A DNA stretch of 5,111 bases. Origin: an uncultured Bacteroidota bacterium (GTDB lineage: Bacteria; Bacteroidota; Bacteroidia; Chitinophagales; Chitinophagaceae). The translations under genes were made by a program, and so were the position numbers. The stretch spans positions 1 through 5,111 of the forward strand of contig CAIRSV010000256.1 in NCBI GenBank assembly GCA_903881265.1, given 5' to 3'. This document shows positions 1 to 5,111 of the stretch, piece by piece. Position 1 is the first letter of the stretch, and each line of letters starts with the position of its first letter. The notes under the pieces were generated by a model that had not been told where the DNA came from, searched no databases, and saw only the letters and a list, made by a program, of their open reading frames with translations.

Positions 1-3000
1 ATCCTCCTCCTGATTTTCTTCATCTCGCGCTATCAATTGCTCGTATTGCTTATTATCCTTCACAAAATTACACCATGTGCAATCCTCCTTACCACAGCCG
101 GTATAAAAATCCTGATTCTGTATTTTCAGCCAGGTATCTTTGATTTGTTCCCTGACCGTTTGCAGGTCATCTTCTGTCGGTATGATATCCACTGAAATGT
201 ACTCATTGTTATCATCAGGCTCAACAAATTGAAATACAGTTTTGGTCACCTTATACTCCTTCAATTTATGCGCCTCAACTAACAATTTATAAAACACTCC
301 TTGTCGCCAATAATCGCCGCCCAATGGTGAGGCTGCCGTAGGAGGCCTTAATTTATCTTTTGATTTCTCAGGGTTGCCTGTTTTATAATCGACAATGGTT
401 ACATTATTAAAATCGAATTCTAGTTTGTCTAGCATTCCCTTTACTGGCACTTTTTCAATCACAATATTCTTAAATATTCGCTCTATCGCCACCACTTTTT
501 CCCAGCTATCGATGTTTTTTTCATAGAGGGCTGTGAGTGTGGTAGTGCCATAATCGATGCGTCGTTTCATTCCTTCTGGCGTAAAGCTTTCTCTATATCG
601 ATGCATATACCATTTAAAATCATCGATAAAGACTTCCAATGGAGGAAACACCTCATTATTATTTTTCATCTTATCAAACAGCTTCTCCAACGCATGATGC
701 ACCGCGCTACCGAAGGTACTAGCCTCGCTTCGTCCACTTGGTACGCGTATCAGGTTCTGATAATAAAAACGCAGCGGACAATGTAGATAATTGTTCAACG
801 CCGTCGCATTCATTTCAAACTTACTCAACAGCGTTTCAATAAACTGCTGTTCATTTTCTTTGATCATCGGCTTACGATTGCGAAGTAGATAAATCTTCAG
901 GAACTCTTCCGTATCAGCTTTTGTAATCGTGAAAGGCTTGCGCTCCATCGGAATCTTATCTGTGATTTCGGCTATGAATTGCGAAGGTTCTAATGGCTTT
1001 TCCTTTTCATCCTTTTTGCTCCAAGAAATATACAAATACTCTTCGGCCCTTGTGATCGCTACAAAAAACAATCGTCGCAACTCCTCTTCCTTGGCGTTTT
1101 TATCGTCGGTATGGATAGTATGAAAAATGGTGTCGGGCATCTTATAACTGAAGTTCGGCGCCTTTTTACCTTCCCACGTTGAGGACGTCGCATTGATCAG
1201 AAAAACATGTTCAAATTCTAGCCCTTTCGAACCATGCGCCGTGAGCAGATTTACGCCGTTTTCATTGCCATAAATACGATACAATGGCAGACTGAGTTCT
1301 TCTACTTGCATCAAATCAATCACATCAATCAACGACGATAAGGTATAATCAGGATTACGATGCGTTTCATCTTTTACAAAATCCATCAACGATCGCAGCA
1401 CTTCCATATTCCATAATCGATGCTCGGTATCGTTCAATGCGTAGGATAAAAACATCCCTTCTACCATTACATTCTCTACCAATTGAAGAACGGTGCAGTT
1501 AAAACTATCCTTGATCCATTTCTCAAGTAGCATAGTCACTTCAATAATCTTCTCATGCGGCTTCTCTTGAAATAGGGTCCGATTGGCGGTGTGTATCCAC
1601 TCTTGGAAGTAGGTGCGTAGCGATGTCTTTTTATCATATTTCAAGTCATTGACGTGTACGCTTGCACGGGCAATTTCAAAGGCCGGAATCTGATACAAGT
1701 CGAAATGCAGTATTTCAAACAGCAAGTCGTCAGCGCTATACGGGATACTTTTCTCTGACGCGATATAACGAAGGATAGTGAGTATCTTCTTCGATAATGA
1801 TAGCTGAAAGAGATTCTCTTTTCGCCTTGAATAAAAGGGAATATGTTTCTCCTTAAAAAATTTAATCAGTTCATCACCCCATTTATTTTCTTTATAAATA
1901 ACGGCTATCTTCTCGGCACGCACACCACTGCTTATCAACGAGGCCACCTGATTTGTAATACCAACCATCTCCTGAAATGTATTTTCATATACGTGCAGTT
2001 CAGGCTCGGCGATACTCTTCTGACGAAGATCGTGACTGGCAATAAGTTCCTTTTGTATATCCGGATATTTCACACAAAGTCGCTCTGTATTATTTGAAAT
2101 GACACTGCGTGAAAGGTCGAGTATTTTTTGAGTTGATCGATAATTCGAACGCAGTACCACATCTGTTAATTCCTTTGAATAGCGATCCTTATAATCCTGT
2201 ATATTCTCCACATTGGCGCCTTGGAAACGATAAATCGCCTGATCGTCATCGCCAACGACAAAAATATTGGGCTGATCGACATCTTTACATAGTAAGTTAA
2301 CCAATAAATTTTGTGTTCCGCTTGTATCCTGAAACTCATCGACGAGAAGATACTGAAATTTTTCCTGATAATCGAGCAAGAGGTTTTCGTTATTCCCCAA
2401 TACATCAATCACCCAGTTAATCATATCATCAAAGTCATATCGGTGATGTTTGTGCATGATTGATTGATATTCATCGAATGCATCTGCTGCAAAAATCAGG
2501 TTTGAAATTTTCTTTATTTCTTCGTCGATCTTATCAGTGCGAACATCACCTTTTTCATATGTCTTGTTTTTTGTGGTTGTCTTTCGTTTGGCAAGATATT
2601 GGTCGCGTTGTGGCAATTCGTCACAATATTCCTTCACTTTTTCTTTGATATAACCCGACGTCCAACCTTCTTTCTTCATCGTTGAAAAAAGGCTGTTAAG
2701 GCGACCTATTTCATAGTAGACATCGCCTCTGTAACGCTTAAGGGGGTTCCCTTTCTTAAATCCGTCAATAATCTGTTTAATAAAATCAATCCGTTCCAAA
2801 TCGGACACCGCGTCTAAGGTATTCTTATTAAAATAAGACACGTTCTCCTGAATCACTTGATTACAAAACGAGTGGAAGGTATGAATATTAACCCTATACG
2901 CATCCGCTCCTATCATCTCTTGCAGACGCTTCCGCATAGCCACTCGCCCTGCATCGGTGTAGGTGAGACAAAGGATATTATCGGGGAGGTAATCGGTTTC

Positions 3001-3165
3001 CAATAATATCTTTCCAATTCTGGCTGATAAAATTTGAGTTTTACCCGTGCCTGGTCCGGCAATGACTAACACAGGACCTTGTATGGTATCGACTGCCTTG
3101 CGTTGTTCGGGGTTCAATGCTTTATAGATTGCTGTAAAGCGCAGGTTTAACTCTTCTCTGTTCAT
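1..3165 (-). CDS. UvrD/Rep-type SF1 helicase fused to a RecB-family PD-(D/E)XK nuclease (AddA/AdnB-like), 3' partial
   Basis: The gene starts at the ATG at 3165 and stays open for 1055 codons to the window edge, so the stop lies outside. Helicase motifs run in order in one frame: Q-motif LNPEQ (17-21), Walker A AGPGTGKT (36-43, K42), Ia LTYTDAG (67-73), Ib HTFHSF (95-100), YDFDD (243-247), Walker B VDEFQDT (275-281), motif III VVGDDDQAIYRFQGA (303-317), NYRST (341-345), motif V LLTAHGSKGLEFE (640-652) and motif VI FFVAITRAEE (700-709). A RecB-type nuclease domain fills about 790-1035: H823 in FGSAVHHALE, D913 in GMLDK, D926 and K928 in DYKTG, then Q955-x3-Y959. Cys796 plus C1024-x4-C1029-x2-C1032 frame the nuclease as in Fe-S AddB/Cas4-type nucleases. 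All catalytic residues are present. By family knowledge it should be a cytoplasmic ATP-driven DNA translocase that resects or repairs DNA ends. The exact system (AddA, AdnB or a Bacteroidota-specific enzyme) is not settled, and no partner subunit is visible. An acidic tail at 1048-1055 suggests the end is near. Confidence 0.95.
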   Translation of the reverse strand, partial: MNREELNLRFTAIYKALNPEQRKAVDTIQGPVLVIAGPGTGKTQILSARIGKILLETDYLPDNILCLTYTDAGRVAMRKRLQEMIGADAYRVNIHTFHSFCNQVIQENVSYFNKNTLDAVSDLERIDFIKQIIDGFKKGNPLKRYRGDVYYEIGRLNSLFSTMKKEGWTSGYIKEKVKEYCDELPQRDQYLAKRKTTTKNKTYEKGDVRTDKIDEEIKKISNLIFAADAFDEYQSIMHKHHRYDFDDMINWVIDVLGNNENLLLDYQEKFQYLLVDEFQDTSGTQNLLVNLLCKDVDQPNIFVVGDDDQAIYRFQGANVENIQDYKDRYSKELTDVVLRSNYRSTQKILDLSRSVISNNTERLCVKYPDIQKELIASHDLRQKSIAEPELHVYENTFQEMVGITNQVASLISSGVRAEKIAVIYKENKWGDELIKFFKEKHIPFYSRRKENLFQLSLSKKILTILRYIASEKSIPYSADDLLFEILHFDLYQIPAFEIARASVHVNDLKYDKKTSLRTYFQEWIHTANRTLFQEKPHEKIIEVTMLLEKWIKDSFNCTVLQLVENVMVEGMFLSYALNDTEHRLWNMEVLRSLMDFVKDETHRNPDYTLSSLIDVIDLMQVEELSLPLYRIYGNENGVNLLTAHGSKGLEFEHVFLINATSSTWEGKKAPNFSYKMPDTIFHTIHTDDKNAKEEELRRLFFVAITRAEEYLYISWSKKDEKEKPLEPSQFIAEITDKIPMERKPFTITKADTEEFLKIYLLRNRKPMIKENEQQFIETLLSKFEMNATALNNYLHCPLRFYYQNLIRVPSGRSEASTFGSAVHHALEKLFDKMKNNNEVFPPLEVFIDDFKWYMHRYRESFTPEGMKRRIDYGTTTLTALYEKNIDSWEKVVAIERIFKNIVIEKVPVKGMLDKLEFDFNNVTIVDYKTGNPEKSKDKLRPPTAASPLGGDYWRQGVFYKLLVEAHKLKEYKVTKTVFQFVEPDDNNEYISVDIIPTEDDLQTVREQIKDTWLKIQNQDFYTGCGKEDCTWCNFVKDNKQYEQLIARDEENQEED

Positions 3166-3182
3166 AGTATTCGTTTAGACTG

Positions 3183-3190
3183 TAAATGTA
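3183..3190 (-). promoter_or_regulatory. possible Bacteroidota -7 promoter box for the helicase-nuclease gene
   Basis: The minus strand reads TACATTTA, matching seven of eight positions of the Bacteroidota sigma-ABfr -7 consensus TAnnTTTG, and ends 17 bases before the ATG at 3165. No TTG-type -33 box sits at the usual 17-21 base spacing, so the assignment is weak. A separate promoter is nevertheless expected because a terminator lies just upstream. Confidence 0.3.
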
Positions 3191-3198
3191 GATTGTTA

Positions 3199-3219
3199 CA
3201 ACATAAGGAGTTTATGTTG
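3199..3219. repeat. perfect 8-5-8 inverted repeat in the leader of the helicase-nuclease gene
   Basis: The arms CAACATAA (3199-3206) and TTATGTTG (3212-3219) are perfect reverse complements separated by GGAGT. The repeat lies 34 bases upstream of the helicase ATG and just beyond the possible -7 box, where a regulator could bind. There is no T-run after it on either strand, so it is unlikely to be a terminator. It could be an operator or a transcript hairpin if transcription begins further upstream. The function is unknown. Confidence 0.5.
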
Positions 3220-3222
3220 CAT

Positions 3223-3250
3223 AAAAAAAAGGGTACCGAAGTAACCCTTT
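3223..3250 (-). terminator. intrinsic terminator after the PorP/SprF-family gene
   Basis: Read on the minus strand, AAAGGGT (3250-3244) pairs with ACCCTTT (3234-3228). The stem extends by two more pairs past one bulged base to a four-base loop at 3237-3240. A run of eight T follows on the minus strand (complement of 3223-3230, its first three bases being part of the stem). The stem begins 42 bases after the stop codon at 3293. On the plus strand the following bases are T-poor, so it acts mainly on minus-strand transcripts. It separates the PorP/SprF-like gene from the helicase gene. Confidence 0.8.
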
Positions 3251-3264
3251 CTTTATATTGTTGC

Positions 3265-3281
3265 CTTTCGTCGCACGAAAG
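3265..3281 (-). other. small hairpin in the 3' untranslated region of the PorP/SprF-family gene
   Basis: CTTTCGT (3265-3271) and ACGAAAG (3275-3281) form a perfect seven-base-pair stem with a three-base loop. It begins 11 bases past the stop codon and precedes the terminator at 3223-3250. There is no T-run after it on the minus strand, so it is not itself a terminator. It may protect the transcript end or be chance. Confidence 0.4.
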
Positions 3282-3292
3282 AAAAAGTATTA

Positions 3293-4330
3293 TTAGAAAC
3301 GAGGACAAGCGAAATTATAGGTGCGTGTCTCGTTGCGGATAATGAAACCATTGTAAATCAATGAAAGTTCAAGGGCTCCGTTTCCTTTTGTTGCAGGTGT
3401 GAAGCCAGATAAATTGACATCATAGCTGATACCCAATTTGGCTTTAGCCCATTCGAAACCTACATAAGGTGCGATTGCATCCCCGTAACGATACCAAGCG
3501 CCCAAGTAGAATACTGAATTAACCACATCATCTTCATGGTTAGGATTCATGATAAATCCTGCTGATGCACCCAATACTAATTCGTTGGCTTTGCCTTGTT
3601 GCTGATACATACCGCTTGCATATAGCATCATCTTTTCATTCATTTGCAATGAACCGCCTAAGGAAGCTGTAATTCTTGAATTTATTTTATGAGCACCGCC
3701 GCCATTTGTCAGAAAATTCTCTGTTGGCTGCGTAATATGATAATAAGAGATACCACCATACATATTAGATCGTTCATTCACATAGCCAGAATACATAATA
3801 CCTGCATTGAAATCAGCGTACGTTAAGTCTGCATTTCCGAAATTTTCTTTCGTTGTGTACGGCGTACCGCCAGTGGCAGGGTCATATTGATCTTCAAACT
3901 TCAATTTATTAAAATCGATACTCTTCTGAACCATAAAGCCTTGAACACCTAATGATAAGTTTTGAGGTTTTTCATCATCAGCGCTAAGTCGTTTGTGATA
4001 CGCTAATGACAATCCAGTGGTTACATTTTGCAATGCCCCTGTACCCGATTTATCATACAATCCGATAACACCAACGCCAAGACCGTCACCGTTGAGTTTC
4101 CCTTTTAACGTCGCTATATCAAATGAAACGGTTCCTGTTAAATACGGAGTCGCGTTGACGCTAGCCCACTGCGTACGATAATTGCCTGAAATACGCCAAT
4201 CGCAATTAACCAACCCTGTATTCGCAGGATTCAATGTTAATGGCGAAGTAAAATATTGAGTAAAATGGACATCCTGTGCATTAGCTGCTAAAGACAGAAA
4301 GGTCGCAATGGCTAAAATAATTTTTCGCAT
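3293..4330 (-). CDS. PorP/SprF-family type IX secretion system outer-membrane protein
   Basis: The protein has 345 residues from the ATG at 4330 to the TAA at 3293. The N-terminus MRKIILAIATFLSLAANA is a typical signal peptide with cleavage expected after ANA (residue 18). The mature protein opens QDVHFTQYFTSPLTLNPANTG, the hallmark start of the PorP/SprF family, followed by GNYRTQW (49-55). The rest alternates short Gly/Tyr-rich strands, as in an outer-membrane beta-barrel, and ends CPRF (342-345), an ending I recall from this family. Members are outer-membrane partners of the type IX secretion/gliding machinery, and many paralogs sit beside the large adhesin they help export. No such adhesin or other gld/spr/por gene is in this window, so the specific partner is unknown. 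An upstream in-frame ATG at 4477 would give 394 residues, but it buries the signal peptide behind 49 residues and overlaps the preceding gene by 43 bases, so the start at 4330 is preferred. The leader is AT-rich with no clear ribosome site. Confidence 0.93.
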   Translation of the reverse strand: MRKIILAIATFLSLAANAQDVHFTQYFTSPLTLNPANTGLVNCDWRISGNYRTQWASVNATPYLTGTVSFDIATLKGKLNGDGLGVGVIGLYDKSGTGALQNVTTGLSLAYHKRLSADDEKPQNLSLGVQGFMVQKSIDFNKLKFEDQYDPATGGTPYTTKENFGNADLTYADFNAGIMYSGYVNERSNMYGGISYYHITQPTENFLTNGGGAHKINSRITASLGGSLQMNEKMMLYASGMYQQQGKANELVLGASAGFIMNPNHEDDVVNSVFYLGAWYRYGDAIAPYVGFEWAKAKLGISYDVNLSGFTPATKGNGALELSLIYNGFIIRNETRTYNFACPRF

Positions 4331-4360
4331 GGTATATAATTTAATTTCTAGTTTCGTTGA

Positions 4361-4368
4361 TAAAGGTA
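4361..4368 (-). promoter_or_regulatory. possible -7 promoter box for the PorP/SprF-family gene
   Basis: The minus strand reads TACCTTTA, a seven-of-eight match to TAnnTTTG, ending 30 bases before the ATG at 4330 and downstream of the possible terminator at 4381-4417. No good TTG -33 element is seen at the usual distance, so this is only a candidate. Confidence 0.3.
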
Positions 4369-4380
4369 AATTCTTTTCTG

Positions 4381-4417
4381 TAAATAAAAAATTCTCGTCG
4401 GGAAAAAAGACGCAATT
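4381..4417 (-). terminator. weak terminator-like hairpin after the 3-hydroxyanthranilate dioxygenase gene
   Basis: On the minus strand, AATT-g-CGTC (4417-4409) pairs with GACG-ag-AATT (4399-4390) as two four-base-pair blocks around a small internal loop, with a nine-base apical loop. TTTTTTATTTA follows (complement of 4391-4381). It lies about 18 bases after the stop at 4435. The interrupted stem makes it weak, but position and T-run fit an intrinsic terminator. Confidence 0.45.
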
Positions 4418-4434
4418 CTGACAATTAAGGTTTG

Positions 4435-4968
4435 TTAGCCTATAAATCTTGGATCGGTCTCCATAATGGTTCCACATTTTTTGCAGGTTCTATGTTCTTC
4501 AGAATTGTAATAAATCTTAAAGTGAGCCTGAAAATCGGTTTCAATATTATCTGATTCAAAGTAGACTTCATACAAGGTATGATTACAATTTTCGCAGAAC
4601 CACATCAAACCATCTTTCAAATTTTTTCCTTTCCTGACACGCTCAATCACAAGCCCAATTGAACCTTCGCTGCGTCCAGGTGAGTGAGGTGTATTCGCAG
4701 GAAGCAAAAACATATCGCCGGGGCCTAATTTCATTTCAACCATCTGACCATTTTGCTGCAATTTAATCACGATATGACCTTCAAGTTGGTAGAACAATTC
4801 TTCCGTTTCATTGTAGTGATAATCTTTACGAGCATTTGGACCGGCCACAACCATAACGATATAATCGCCGCCCTCTGGATAAAGATTTTTATTCCCTACA
4901 GGAGGTTTCAGTAAATGCCTATTTTCTTCAATCCATTGATGTAAGTTAAAGGGGGCTCGTATATCCAT
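4435..4968 (-). CDS. nbaC: 3-hydroxyanthranilate 3,4-dioxygenase (EC 1.13.11.6)
   Basis: This 177-residue cupin protein matches the usual length of bacterial 3-hydroxyanthranilate 3,4-dioxygenase. The enzyme is cytosolic, uses Fe(II), and opens the ring of 3-hydroxyanthranilate with O2 to give 2-amino-3-carboxymuconate semialdehyde, which leads to quinolinate/NAD or to further catabolism. The residues known from the Cupriavidus enzyme are all present: iron ligands H51, E57 and H95; substrate-binding R47, R99 and a Glu at 109 (E110 in Cupriavidus, as I recall). The C-terminus carries the rubredoxin-like site C125-x2-C128 and C162-x2-C165, the second iron site of bacterial members. The N-terminal motif PPVGNKNLYP (22-31) is also characteristic. 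The start at 4968 gives exactly the family numbering. The next gene downstream is unrelated and starts 104 bases after this stop, past a weak hairpin. Any kynurenine-pathway partners must lie upstream of this gene, beyond 5111. The same enzyme is also called haaO. Confidence 0.96.
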   Translation of the reverse strand: MDIRAPFNLHQWIEENRHLLKPPVGNKNLYPEGGDYIVMVVAGPNARKDYHYNETEELFYQLEGHIVIKLQQNGQMVEMKLGPGDMFLLPANTPHSPGRSEGSIGLVIERVRKGKNLKDGLMWFCENCNHTLYEVYFESDNIETDFQAHFKIYYNSEEHRTCKKCGTIMETDPRFIG

Positions 4969-5111
4969 GTCGTTTAAAATTTAGTGTAAAGTATCAAACT
5001 AAAATTGAATTATCAAAATAGTGGAACGTTTTGTTAAAAATTGATTTATCCTTTCGAATTGATGCATTGTGTTAAACTACATCTTACTTTTGGTGCTTAA
5101 TAATTAAAGCC
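4969..5111. other. AT-rich non-coding leader upstream of the dioxygenase gene
   Basis: No coding region, RNA gene or strong hairpin is apparent in these 143 bases. On the minus strand TTAGTTTG (5002-4995) is a one-mismatch match to the Bacteroidota -7 box TAnnTTTG and ends 26 bases before the ATG at 4968. A TTG lies only 11 bases upstream of it, too close for a normal -33. The stretch probably holds the promoter of the dioxygenase gene, but no element can be fixed with confidence. Confidence 0.4.

Noticed and set aside
2166..2408. 80-codon minus-strand open frame
   Set aside because: It lies inside the helicase-nuclease gene in another frame, where the true frame carries the Walker B and DDDQ motifs. 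Its translation shows no recognisable domain.
601..2648. Several plus-strand open frames of 61-84 codons
   Set aside because: All are antisense to the continuous helicase-nuclease reading frame, have no recognisable domain, and are explained as shadows of it.
1..3165. Helicase-nuclease as part of an antiphage defence island
   Set aside because: UvrD-nuclease proteins can occur in defence systems, but the visible neighbours are a housekeeping-type secretion protein and a metabolic enzyme. Nothing in the window supports a defence role.
3228..3250. Terminator for plus-strand transcription
   Set aside because: The stem can form, but on the plus strand it is followed by CTTTATATTG rather than a T-run, and no plus-strand gene precedes it.
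4331..4477. In-frame N-terminal extension of the PorP/SprF-like protein starting at the ATG at 4477 (394 residues)
   Set aside because: It would place 49 residues before a clear signal peptide, overlap the end of the dioxygenase gene and translate through a terminator-like hairpin. The start at 4330 fits the family.
1..5111. CRISPR arrays, insertion sequences, tRNA or rRNA genes
   Set aside because: No regularly spaced repeats, transposase-like frame, long terminal inverted repeats or tRNA/rRNA-like segments were seen on either strand.

Overview
The window looks like chromosomal DNA of a member of the Bacteroidota. The main reason is a PorP/SprF-type outer-membrane protein of the type IX secretion/gliding apparatus, a family essentially confined to that phylum. 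The AT-leaning base composition, AT-rich leaders without clear Shine-Dalgarno sequences, and TAnnTTT-like -7 boxes agree with this. I cannot assign a genus. All three genes lie on the minus strand, so transcription runs from high to low coordinates.

Right end, 4969-5111: a short AT-rich non-coding stretch that probably holds the promoter of the next gene. 4435-4968: a complete 177-residue 3-hydroxyanthranilate 3,4-dioxygenase, with its iron ligands, substrate arginines and C-terminal rubredoxin-like Cys4 site all intact. A weak terminator-like hairpin follows at 4390-4417. 3293-4330: a complete 345-residue PorP/SprF-family protein with a signal peptide and a C-terminal CPRF ending. It is followed by a small hairpin and a convincing intrinsic terminator at 3223-3250. 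3166-3222: a leader containing a perfect 8-5-8 inverted repeat and a possible -7 box. 1-3165: a long gene, open at the left edge, for a UvrD/Rep-type superfamily 1 helicase fused to a RecB-family PD-(D/E)XK nuclease with a four-cysteine (probable Fe-S) signature, similar in layout to AddA/AdnB-type end-resection enzymes.

The three genes do not form an obvious pathway: tryptophan/kynurenine catabolism or de novo NAD synthesis, type IX secretion or gliding, and DNA double-strand-break repair. Hairpins between them suggest separate transcription units. I see no insertion sequence, CRISPR array, tRNA or rRNA, and no sign of recent transfer. The item most worth following up is the helicase-nuclease with its unusual cysteine spacing, together with the palindrome in its leader.
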